Positions 27,172-34,988 of a DNA stretch of 64,000 bases are shown one piece after another. Position numbers and translations under genes: made by a program. The notes beneath the pieces were generated by a model that was given only the letters and a program-made list of their open reading frames with translations, was not told the DNA's origin and searched no databases. The first letter of the stretch is position 1; each line of letters starts with the position of its first letter. The stretch is from a bacterium. Lineage in GTDB: Bacteria; UBA4055. Location of the stretch: NCBI GenBank assembly GCA_029559475.1, contig JAKQBN010000013.1, positions 1 to 64,000 of the forward strand, given 5' to 3'.

Positions 27172-28710
27172 ATGCTTGAAAAAGTAAAGCTTCTAGTTGC
27201 GAAAATGAGACATCTTGAAAAGGGCGGCGGAGAAGACAAGATAATCAAAAGGAAAGAAAAAGGTCTTATGACCGCAAGGGAGAGAATTGAATATCTTCTT
27301 GATAAAAATACTTTTAATGAAATTGACCTTTTTGTTGAACATCAGGCCAGGGATTTCGGGCTGGATAAACAAAAACTCGCAGGAGACGGCGTAGTTACCG
27401 GATTCGGCAAGATTGACGGACGTCCCGTCTGCATATTCGCTCAGGATTTTACTGTAGCCGGCGGTTCGCTTGGAAAAATGCATGCCGCTAAAATTACCAA
27501 AGTAATGGATATAGCTTCGAATATGGGTATGCCTATAATCGGAATTAACGATTCAGGAGGTGCGAGGATCCAGGAAGGCGTTGACTCTCTTGCAGGCTAC
27601 GGAGAAATATTTTATAGAAATACAATAAACAGCGGCAAGATACCGCAGATATCAGTTATAATGGGTCCCTGCGCAGGCGGAGCGGTATACTCTCCTGCCA
27701 TAACGGATTTCGTTTTCATGGTCGATAAACTTTCTCAGATGTTCATTACAGGACCGAAAGTGATCGAATCCGTGTTAAATGAAAAGATAGATCCCGAAAG
27801 CCTTGGAGGTGCAAGGGTACATAACGAAATTACAGGGAACGCGCACTTTTTCGGAACTTCTGAAAAACAGACCCTGGAACAGATAAAAGACCTCCTCAGC
27901 TATCTTCCTTCATCTTGGGATAAGCCTCTTCCTGAAACCAGGCCGAGACCGCCCAAAAGCAAAAAAAGCATTCAAAAGATACTTCCTAAAGAAGTTAAGT
28001 TCTCGTACGATATGAAGGACATTATTGAACTTCTGGTAGATGATTCGCAGTTCCTTGAAGTTCAGCAGCTTTTCGCACCGAATATTACAGTAGGGTTCGC
28101 GCGCATGGACGGAAAGCCGGTGGGTATTGTGGCCAACAATCCTAAATATCTTGCCGGAGTTCTTGATGTTGATTCCAGCGATAAAGCAGCGAGATTCGTC
28201 AGGTTCTGCGATTCTTTCGGAATTCCGATCATTACCCTTGTCGATCTTCCCGGTTACCTTCCGGGCATAGATCAGGAGCATTACGGAGTCATCAGACACG
28301 GCGCAAAACTTCTTTTCGCTTATTCAGAGGCTACTGTTCCTACCGTTACTATTATTGTAAGAAAAGCTTACGGCGGTGGATATATCGCAATGGCCTCAAA
28401 ACATCTGAGGACAGATTTTGTCTACGCATGGCCGACCGCAGAGATAGCCGTAATGGGAGCCGAGGGTGCCTGCAATATAATCTTCGCAAAAGAGATAGCT
28501 GAAGCAAAAAATCCGGATGAGATGAAAAAAGCTAAAGTTGAGGAATATAAGGAAAAATATTCAAATCCGTACAATGCGGCCTCAAAAGCTTACGTCGATG
28601 CCGTAATAACTCCAGATGAAACAAGAGAAAGGATCATCGCATCTCTTGAGCTTGCTAAACACAAGGAAAAACTGAAAAAGCTTCACAAGCACGATTCTAT
28701 TCCGCTTTGA
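27172..28710 (+). CDS. Acyl-CoA carboxyltransferase (PccB/MmdA family)
   Basis: This 512-residue protein is the carboxyltransferase subunit of a biotin-dependent propionyl-CoA/methylmalonyl-CoA enzyme. The two crotonase-fold halves are seen, with oxyanion-hole glycine pairs in GPCAGGAVYSP (N half) and RKAYGGGYIAM (C half), and the family motifs INDSGGARIQEG and DLPGYLPGIDQEHYGVIRHGAKLL. Length is typical of PccB, MmdA and transcarboxylase 12S subunits, which cannot be told apart by motifs alone. GGAGG lies 6 nt before the ATG. The biotin-carrier gene follows; no biotin carboxylase or sodium-pumping membrane subunit is nearby, so it may be a carboxylase, decarboxylase or transcarboxylase. Confidence 0.93.
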   Translation: MLEKVKLLVAKMRHLEKGGGEDKIIKRKEKGLMTARERIEYLLDKNTFNEIDLFVEHQARDFGLDKQKLAGDGVVTGFGKIDGRPVCIFAQDFTVAGGSLGKMHAAKITKVMDIASNMGMPIIGINDSGGARIQEGVDSLAGYGEIFYRNTINSGKIPQISVIMGPCAGGAVYSPAITDFVFMVDKLSQMFITGPKVIESVLNEKIDPESLGGARVHNEITGNAHFFGTSEKQTLEQIKDLLSYLPSSWDKPLPETRPRPPKSKKSIQKILPKEVKFSYDMKDIIELLVDDSQFLEVQQLFAPNITVGFARMDGKPVGIVANNPKYLAGVLDVDSSDKAARFVRFCDSFGIPIITLVDLPGYLPGIDQEHYGVIRHGAKLLFAYSEATVPTVTIIVRKAYGGGYIAMASKHLRTDFVYAWPTAEIAVMGAEGACNIIFAKEIAEAKNPDEMKKAKVEEYKEKYSNPYNAASKAYVDAVITPDETRERIIASLELAKHKEKLKKLHKHDSIPL

Positions 28711-28750
28711 TCTTTTTCCCATATCAATTAATTAAATGATGAAGGCTGAT

Positions 28751-29188
28751 ATGTCGAACAAAGATGATAAAGATAATATTGACGATAAAAATAATCCGGC
28801 TGCAGAGACTTCCGCTGAAAAAGATGACGGAAAAGATGAAATTCTTGAAGAAGAGCTAATCTATACTGAGAACGATATTGTGACTCTGGACGGGGAGGAA
28901 TATCACACGAATTTTACGAACAAATATCTGACCGCAAAAAATTATGTTCCAAGGCTGAAAGATGTTGAAATGAGGGCATTTCTCCCGGGTCAGATAATCA
29001 AAGTTTACATCAAGAAAAAGAAAAAAGTTAAAGCCTTTGAAAAACTTATATCGTTCGAGGCAATGAAAATGATAAACGAAATTACTTTGAACGACGATGT
29101 AAAGATCGATGAAGTGTTCGTAAAAAAAGGCGACACTGTTGAAAAGAATCAGCTTCTGTTCAAATATAAAGTGATACCGAAAAAGTAA
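28751..29188 (+). CDS. Biotin carboxyl carrier protein
   Basis: The C-terminal ~75 residues are a biotinyl/lipoyl domain with the canonical FEAMKM motif; the biotinylated Lys is residue 106 from the chosen start. The flanking sequence (FLPGQIIKVYIKKKKKVKAFEKL... VKKGDTVEKNQLLFKY) gives the expected hammerhead fold. The first ~40 residues are very acidic and likely disordered. The frame opens earlier at ATG 28736, but ATG 28751 is favoured because GAAGG lies 5 nt before it. It follows the carboxyltransferase gene by 40 bp and supplies its mobile carboxybiotin arm. Confidence 0.9.
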   Translation: MSNKDDKDNIDDKNNPAAETSAEKDDGKDEILEEELIYTENDIVTLDGEEYHTNFTNKYLTAKNYVPRLKDVEMRAFLPGQIIKVYIKKKKKVKAFEKLISFEAMKMINEITLNDDVKIDEVFVKKGDTVEKNQLLFKYKVIPKK

Positions 29189-29209
29189 TAATTTAATAAA
29201 CGTACTGTC

Positions 29210-31249
29210 ATGGAATTAATGTCGCCTGCGGGCAACAGTGAATCTTTTTATGCCGCCGTTAATGGCGGTGCTGAAGCCGTTTATCTTGGGTTGAACCTTT
29301 TTAACGCGCGTAAACCGGCAAGAAATTTTTCATTCGAAGAAATTTCCGGAATAATTTCATTTGCGCATGCTAAAAATGTCAAAGTCTATATTACTTTAAA
29401 TACCGACCTAAAATCGTCCGAGCTTGAAAATGCTTCCAAAATTCTATCCTTTCTGAATGAAATTAAAGCTGATGCAATTATCGTAAAAGATATTGCTCTT
29501 ATTTATCTGATAGACAAATATTTCTCTCCTTTCGAATTTCATTTAAGCACGCAGTTCGGAATTTCGAACACTGCCGGTATGTTCATGGCGGAAAAGCTTG
29601 GAGCGTCAAGGGTGGTTCTCGCCCGTGAACTGAATCTTGATGAAATCAAAGCTCTGAGTGAGCCTTTTTATCCGAAAACGGAAGTTTTTGTTCAGGGTTC
29701 GATGTGCTTTTCATTTTCAGGAAAATGCCTGATGTCGAGCTGGTTCGGGGGGAAATCCGCGAACAGGGGCAGCTGCCAGGCGCCTTGCAGATTTAGGTTT
29801 GAAAAAGAACTCAGCGGAGATTTCAAACCCTATTTTTCAATGAAGGATCTTAATCTTTCTAATGATCTGACAGATCTTGAAAAAGCCGGTGTAGCAGCTC
29901 TCAAGATTGAAGGACGGCTTAAAAGCGCCGAATGGGTGGGTGAAATAACAAAATATTATAGAAATCTGCTCGACAATAAAGTTTCTGACGGTTCAGATCC
30001 TTCGCGTTTTTCCGGACGGGAGCAGGGAAGCGGATTTTACGGCGGGCTTGAAAACCTTATTACATCGAAAAATTCAGGCACTGTTAAAATGGAGATCAGT
30101 TCTAAACCTCAGGACCGCCGCGAAAGGCACAACGGTTACGATCTCCGGATAACCGCAGATTCTGAAATATACATTAATATCCTTACTGATCTCGGGGATG
30201 CGGAGTACAGGACCAAAGTTAAGAAACTGGTTAATGAAAAAAGAGGCATAAACCTTTCTGAGATAGAAACCCGGCTCAGAGACGTTTCTTTCGGTAATCT
30301 TTATTTGAACAGAATAAGCCTGAACAACGATATTTTGATAACAAAATCCCAGCTCAATAATATCGTGTCCGATCTTGGAGCTATAATTGCCCCGCTGAGC
30401 AGAAAAGAGATCAAATTCTTAAAGAACATCAAGCTGCCTTTCAAACTTGAATACGAGCTGGCTAATCCTGAATGTAACCCGAAAAATTCCATAGAAGTAT
30501 GTTTCGGAAACGCAAATATACTCAAGATATTCGCGGATGATATTGATAAAATATCTAATGAGATCAAGGATTCAGGTATAAAGAAAGTTATAGTTTCTCA
30601 TGCGCATTTTTCGGACATCGCAAAGATAAAAGAGCTTTCAAACAGGGTCAGGGTCGAAATATCCCTCTTCCCCATTCTTTTTGAGAACGATCTCGAAGAC
30701 TGCAGAAAGATCATAACGGAACTTGAACATACTAATAATATTTCTTACGAGGCGAACGATATAGGCCATTTAAGGCTGCTTAAAAATACATCTAAGAAGA
30801 TCGACTGCGGCCCGGGTCTGTCACCCTACAATTTTATTGCTGTAAAACAGCTTGAAAAGCTCGGTCTCGATTCCACCCACATTCCGCTTGAAGCCGATAT
30901 TGAAACGATCGACGGATTAAAAAATTCTTCGCTGCCTTTAAGGATGACTATCTTTTCGAAGATCCCGCTGTTCTACACAAGAGCCGCATCTGAAAACTTC
31001 AATGAAGGCACATCATTCACTGAACGGGAAAATTATAGATTTTCAGTTCATAAATTTAACGACATAAGCATATTCAGCTCAGATGACTATTTTACTATAC
31101 AAGATATCGACCTTTCATTTTTGAAAGTTCACGAGATCATAATCGATCTCTCCGGTGAAACCGACATTCTCAACAAATTTCAGGCACTTAAAAGGGATCC
31201 GTCAAAATTCCCCGGTCTGAATTTCAATCTGAAGAGAAGGCTGTTCTGA
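29210..31249 (+). CDS. U32 family protein (peptidase/RNA-hydroxylase family)
   Basis: The N-terminal 270 residues match the U32 family: MELMSPAGNSESFYAAVNGGAEAVYLGL, then EVFVQGSMCFSFSGKCLMSSWFGG and ANRGSCQAPCRF with the conserved Cys set, and later MKDLNL and GVAALKIEGRLKS. Family members include collagenase-like peptidases and the RlhA and TrhP enzymes that hydroxylate 23S rRNA or tRNA, with an iron-sulfur cluster bound by the conserved Cys. At 679 residues it is of the long type with an extra C-terminal domain. Its stop overlaps the start of the radical SAM gene (TGATG). An RNA-modification role is plausible but undecided. Confidence 0.88.
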   Translation: MELMSPAGNSESFYAAVNGGAEAVYLGLNLFNARKPARNFSFEEISGIISFAHAKNVKVYITLNTDLKSSELENASKILSFLNEIKADAIIVKDIALIYLIDKYFSPFEFHLSTQFGISNTAGMFMAEKLGASRVVLARELNLDEIKALSEPFYPKTEVFVQGSMCFSFSGKCLMSSWFGGKSANRGSCQAPCRFRFEKELSGDFKPYFSMKDLNLSNDLTDLEKAGVAALKIEGRLKSAEWVGEITKYYRNLLDNKVSDGSDPSRFSGREQGSGFYGGLENLITSKNSGTVKMEISSKPQDRRERHNGYDLRITADSEIYINILTDLGDAEYRTKVKKLVNEKRGINLSEIETRLRDVSFGNLYLNRISLNNDILITKSQLNNIVSDLGAIIAPLSRKEIKFLKNIKLPFKLEYELANPECNPKNSIEVCFGNANILKIFADDIDKISNEIKDSGIKKVIVSHAHFSDIAKIKELSNRVRVEISLFPILFENDLEDCRKIITELEHTNNISYEANDIGHLRLLKNTSKKIDCGPGLSPYNFIAVKQLEKLGLDSTHIPLEADIETIDGLKNSSLPLRMTIFSKIPLFYTRAASENFNEGTSFTERENYRFSVHKFNDISIFSSDDYFTIQDIDLSFLKVHEIIIDLSGETDILNKFQALKRDPSKFPGLNFNLKRRLF

Positions 31250-32169
31250 TGGACTATTCTGAAATTATTAACAGAATAGGCGACCATTGGAAACTGAAAT
31301 ACGGAAAAAAGATCTTCAAAATTACAATGCACGGTGATTTTACCTGCCCGAACTTGGATGGTACTGTCGGAAACGAAGGCTGCATCTACTGCAATATGAA
31401 AGCGCTTGAACCCTATATCGATCTCAAAGAAAATAGTGAAATTGAACATCACATGAAATATCTGAAAGAACGGAACGGCGCTGAAGGATTCATCGCCTAT
31501 TTTCAGGATTATTCTTCGACATATCCCGTTCAAAGTATAGAAGATAAATTCAAATATCTGGATCAGCTCTATCGCAATGCTGTCTCCCATCCCGATATCG
31601 TCGGAATTTCAGTCTCGACAAGACCGGATGCGATCTCTAAAACCGAACTTGAAATCTTAAAATCCTTAAATACCGATGTCACTATCGAGCTGGGTCTTCA
31701 GACGATAAATGAAAGTGACCTTGAATGGATAGGCAGAGGACATACGGTCAAACAATTTACGGATGCTGTTGAACTTATTTCAGGCTACGGATTTGATATA
31801 GTTGCTCACATAATTCTCGGTCTGCCGAATGAAACCGACGAAGAAATAATTGAACTTGCTCGTTTTATAAACTCAAGTAAATTGAATGGTGTCAAGATCC
31901 ATCAGCTTACTGTTCTCAAGAATACAAGGCTGGAGAAGCTGTATAATGATAATAAGGCGCCTGAGATTCTGTCTGAAAATGAGTATTTCAGAAGGCTCGG
32001 GATACTTGTTTCGTATCTGAAAAAAGATGTTGTTATTCACAGGCTCTACACAGACGCGCCTTCAAAAGACCTTGTCGCACCGCTCTGGTGTTCCAATAAA
32101 ACCGGACTTCAGGACAGGATATTCAAGTATTTTATTGAAAACGGAATAAGACAAGGTTCAATTCGTTGA
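31249..32169 (+). CDS. Radical SAM protein, YhcC-like (TIGR01212 type)
   Basis: A 306-residue radical SAM enzyme. The cluster-binding cysteines lie in the spaced pattern of this family: FTCPNLDGTVGNEGCIYCN (residues ~28-46), with the C-x2-C pair after an inserted loop rather than the usual C-x3-C-x2-C. Further family features are VGISVSTRPDAI, ELGLQTINESDL and GFDIVAHIILGLPNET. The substrate of YhcC-type proteins is not established to my knowledge. Start overlaps the U32 stop by 1 nt, so both are translated together; pairing with a U32 protein hints at a shared RNA-modification or iron-sulfur function (inference). Confidence 0.9.
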   Translation: MDYSEIINRIGDHWKLKYGKKIFKITMHGDFTCPNLDGTVGNEGCIYCNMKALEPYIDLKENSEIEHHMKYLKERNGAEGFIAYFQDYSSTYPVQSIEDKFKYLDQLYRNAVSHPDIVGISVSTRPDAISKTELEILKSLNTDVTIELGLQTINESDLEWIGRGHTVKQFTDAVELISGYGFDIVAHIILGLPNETDEEIIELARFINSSKLNGVKIHQLTVLKNTRLEKLYNDNKAPEILSENEYFRRLGILVSYLKKDVVIHRLYTDAPSKDLVAPLWCSNKTGLQDRIFKYFIENGIRQGSIR

Positions 32170-32235
32170 AGAAAGAGAAAGACAGACCTTCGAAAGAATA
32201 GGATTGCACAGGATCTATAAATTCTCCATAACTAA

Positions 32236-32544
32236 CTAATCATTATCTTTTCCCAAATTGAATTCAAAATTTTTCTCACCAGTACCTGAATCCTTTTTCC
32301 TATTAGATGTTTTTGTGACATTAAAGCTGTTGCTGAACAGAAGTCTGCTGAGAACAAGCAATCCGATCGCTTGCCAGAAGCTGATCTCTTTAACTCCAAA
32401 GATATCGCTTATTGTCTCAGCCCAAATCCATTGAACGAACAAACCTGCAAGAAAAAATAAACCAGCCAAAGCTGCAATGATTATTGGAGCAATCAGAGTG
32501 ATGAATAAAACTTTGTGCTTTTTAAATGATTTTGAAAAGCTCAT
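32236..32544 (-). CDS. Small membrane protein linked to ECF sigma factor
   Basis: A 102-residue protein with a basic N-terminus, two hydrophobic segments (residues ~13-38 and ~55-72) and a polar C-terminal tail. The stretch DIFGVKEISFWQAIGLLVLSRLLF resembles small proteins often found beside ECF sigma factors in FCB bacteria (F-G-x-x-x-I-[TS]-[FY]-W-Q-A-x-G-L motif, recalled rather than searched). It is the third gene of the sigma-factor operon, 9 bp after the 88-residue gene. A sensing or anti-sigma accessory role is inferred from context only. Confidence 0.7.
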   Translation of the reverse strand: MSFSKSFKKHKVLFITLIAPIIIAALAGLFFLAGLFVQWIWAETISDIFGVKEISFWQAIGLLVLSRLLFSNSFNVTKTSNRKKDSGTGEKNFEFNLGKDND

Positions 32545-32553
32545 TTTGCCCTC

Positions 32554-32820
32554 CTAGAAATTTAATTTAATTTTTATGTTATTCTTTTTAATGAATTTTT
32601 CATTCATGAACCATAGTACTTCGAAGAATGGGATTAAACCTGCTATCTTCAACATGACTCTATTAATAATTATTGTTAATATGCTGTTTTGATTTTCAAT
32701 TTCTTTTGACTCTGACAAACATCTAGATTTTGAATAATCAAGAATGCTCGTTTTAAGTGTTTCTGAAATTTCAGGCTGCTTTAATTCTTTCAATATATTC
32801 TCAAGTTCTTTTACCTTCAT
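32554..32820 (-). CDS. Putative single-pass anti-sigma factor
   Basis: An 88-residue protein whose start directly follows the stop of the ECF sigma gene (TAAATG). The N-terminal ~45 residues are charged and helical (KVKELENILKELKQPEIS); residues ~47-70 are hydrophobic enough for one membrane span; the C-terminus is basic. The layout of a short cytoplasmic domain plus one membrane helix, immediately downstream of an ECF sigma, is that of an anti-sigma factor. No zinc-binding H-x3-C-x2-C motif is present, so it is not of the ZAS type. Function is inferred from position. Confidence 0.65.
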   Translation of the reverse strand: MKVKELENILKELKQPEISETLKTSILDYSKSRCLSESKEIENQNSILTIIINRVMLKIAGLIPFFEVLWFMNEKFIKKNNIKIKLNF

Positions 32821-33378
32821 TTATGCCTCCTCATAATATTGTTTAAGGTACTTTACCGCATACAGGTATCGACCGGTAACTGTATTCCTGCTTAGTTTTT
32901 TTATTTCTGCTATCTCTGAAAAAGAAAAACCTGAATATACATGAAGATGCAAAATAGTATGAAATTCGTTTTTCTTTTCTGATAATTTCTTCATAGCAGT
33001 TTTTAGTTTCTCAAGATTGGGCTTTTTATCGAATTCAGTCTCGAAATCAGAAATATCCTCGGGCAGTTCTCTGCCCCCTTCGTAATCAATCTCCTCGGCA
33101 TAAGATATTGAGTCTTTAAATTTATCTCTCACTCTGCTGCTAATCACATTCATTGCGATTGCGAACAAATAGCTTTTCGGTTTATCTATCTCTCTTTCAA
33201 AAAGCGCATTTATAAATTTCCTGAATGTTTCCTGGAAAATATCATCTGCAAAATCTGGATATGTTTTTCCGCAGATGAATCCGTAAAGTTTATCCTTGTA
33301 CCTGTCGAAGAATTTCTCAAAAGCTAAACTATCTCCTCTTTTAACATACATATCCAGTAATTCTTTATCGCTTTTCAT
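32821..33378 (-). CDS. ECF-type RNA polymerase sigma factor
   Basis: About 185 residues with both ECF regions: region 2 near residues 8-85 (DSLAFEKFFDRYKDKLYGFIC, DIFQETFRKFINAL, KPKSYLFAIAMNVI) and region 4 near 125-180, with the helix-turn-helix SGFSFSEIAEIKKLSRNTVTGRYLYAVKYLKQ. Regions 1.1 and 3 are lacking, as in all ECF factors. Two ATG codons are adjacent (33381 and 33378); the AGGAG abuts the first, so the second is preferred. It heads an operon with two small membrane proteins. The promoters it recognises are unknown; such factors commonly answer envelope signals. Confidence 0.92.
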   Translation of the reverse strand: MKSDKELLDMYVKRGDSLAFEKFFDRYKDKLYGFICGKTYPDFADDIFQETFRKFINALFEREIDKPKSYLFAIAMNVISSRVRDKFKDSISYAEEIDYEGGRELPEDISDFETEFDKKPNLEKLKTAMKKLSEKKNEFHTILHLHVYSGFSFSEIAEIKKLSRNTVTGRYLYAVKYLKQYYEEA

Positions 33379-33476
33379 CATCTCCTGCCGGATTTTTCCT
33401 TTTCGATAACATAGACTCCTTTTTTAACAACTGGTTGTAATAAATTTTATAAAATAATTCAAATTCTTTCGTATAG

Positions 33477-34766
33477 CTACTTTCCCAAAAGCCATTTCCA
33501 TGCTGGAATAATTCTTATTTCGTAACCGTTAATTTCTTCTGATCCCTCATCGTTAAATGTTATAACAGTCAGATCTTTTACTTTTAAAAACTCAGCCGAC
33601 TTAATAAGCGCTCTATATTCCCTCTTTTTAACTTCTTCGTCGTTAAGATTGTAGCTAACTTGTATCAGGCTTTGAATCTTTTTGCCTTTAGAAACTACAA
33701 AATCAACTTCATAACCTTCTTTGGTACGATAATAGTTAATTTGAGCTTTCCTTCTGTGAAGCTCAAGATAGACAATGTTTTCTAAAGCTCTCGTTTCGTC
33801 AATTCCTTCGCCGTAACAAACCGAATTGGCCAGCGCCCAGTCTGCGCAATAGATCTTTCTGTAGTTCCTGAGCCTTATTTTTTCGGACCTGCTGTAAATC
33901 TCGACGGCATATATCATGAATGCGTCTGAAAGGTAAGAAAGGTATTTGTAAAGAGTTTCGTTGGAGAAAGAGAAACCTGCATCTTTTAAATTGCCTGCTA
34001 TTTTGTTTACAGTCATCGGACAGGCGGTTCTTGATATCAGCGAATCTGCAAAAGAGCGAAGAAGGGTTAAATTAATGTTATCTTCATTATGCGCCTCCGC
34101 AATGTCTCTTAATATCATTGTGTCCCAATATGACCTGAGCATATCTCCGTGAAGTTTTTCAGATATATTGAAAAGTCCCGGCATTCCACCCTGTTCAAGG
34201 TATATTTTAAAATATCTTCTCAGGAAACCTATACCTTTAGATGAAGCGGTATCTTCTTCAATATTATAATGTCTTAAAAATTCTCTAAATGAGAAAGGTG
34301 TAAGTTCAAAGGGAAAAAATTTACCTCTCAAAGCTGAAGAGTATTCGCCTCTCTGAAGGGTTGCAGTAGAACCTGTGATAAGTACCCTGTGTGTGTTTGA
34401 TTCTATAAGATAAAGAATGTAATCTTCCCATCCTTTTATTCTGTGTATTTCATCAAAGATAAACAAGACTGTCTCTTTATTCCTTTTTTCTGGATAAAGG
34501 CCATAATAGGCATCATCTATAAGACTGAGTTTATCTGAGGTTATATTTATAATTCTATGATCATTGAACTGGATCCGGCATACATTTTTTTTATCTGTTT
34601 CATATTCTGACTGAAATGTTCTATAAGTTTTACCGCTTCTTCTTGTGCCTACGATCCCTACAGCTACATTCGGTATGAATTCGATCTCAAGATCCCTTTC
34701 GGTCAAGGCTTCTTTTTCTCTTTGCTGGTTGTCGGTAATTATTCTCTGAAATATTTCCATATTCAT
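33477..34766 (-). CDS. AAA ATPase with DUF4143 domain (AAA_14 type)
   Basis: A 429-residue protein of a common but poorly understood family. The ATPase half has Walker A GTRRSGKT (residues ~39-46), Walker B TVLFIFDEIHRIKGWEDYIL and sensor ITGSTATL. The C-terminal DUF4143 half has a PD-(D/E)xK nuclease-like core: ALENIVYLELHRRKAQINYYRTKEG, YEVDFVVSKGKKIQSLIQVSYNL, with E, D, and then Gln where the last catalytic Glu might be expected (LIQVS). GAGAGGTG lies before the ATG. It is alone in orientation with its own promoter and has no obvious partner. Such genes are often patchily distributed and may be mobile, but no mobility marker is seen. Confidence 0.88.
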   Translation of the reverse strand: MNMEIFQRIITDNQQREKEALTERDLEIEFIPNVAVGIVGTRRSGKTYRTFQSEYETDKKNVCRIQFNDHRIINITSDKLSLIDDAYYGLYPEKRNKETVLFIFDEIHRIKGWEDYILYLIESNTHRVLITGSTATLQRGEYSSALRGKFFPFELTPFSFREFLRHYNIEEDTASSKGIGFLRRYFKIYLEQGGMPGLFNISEKLHGDMLRSYWDTMILRDIAEAHNEDNINLTLLRSFADSLISRTACPMTVNKIAGNLKDAGFSFSNETLYKYLSYLSDAFMIYAVEIYSRSEKIRLRNYRKIYCADWALANSVCYGEGIDETRALENIVYLELHRRKAQINYYRTKEGYEVDFVVSKGKKIQSLIQVSYNLNDEEVKKREYRALIKSAEFLKVKDLTVITFNDEGSEEINGYEIRIIPAWKWLLGK

Positions 34767-34802
34767 GACTGCACCTCTCTAATTCATTCTTTTCAAAAGG
34801 TA

Positions 34803-34831
34803 AATATAATATATTATCTTTCTTTTTGCAA
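34803..34831 (-). promoter_or_regulatory. Putative promoter of the AAA/DUF4143 gene
   Basis: Minus strand TTGCAA (34831-34826), 17 bp, TATATT (34808-34803), some 37 bp before the start. The same region holds two direct copies of TATCTTTCTTTTG (near 34815 and 34848). Confidence 0.4.
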
Positions 34832-34988
34832 GATAGATAAATGCAAATATCTTTCTTTTGTTTAGTTTTCCATTCAAATTCCCAACTCCCCTTTTCATCC
34901 CATAAATTCTCCGTTCTATCGGATTTAATATGTGATTTTCCCGGCAGAGTGTTAACTTTTATCAAAAGTAAAAAACCGGGAGGTTATT

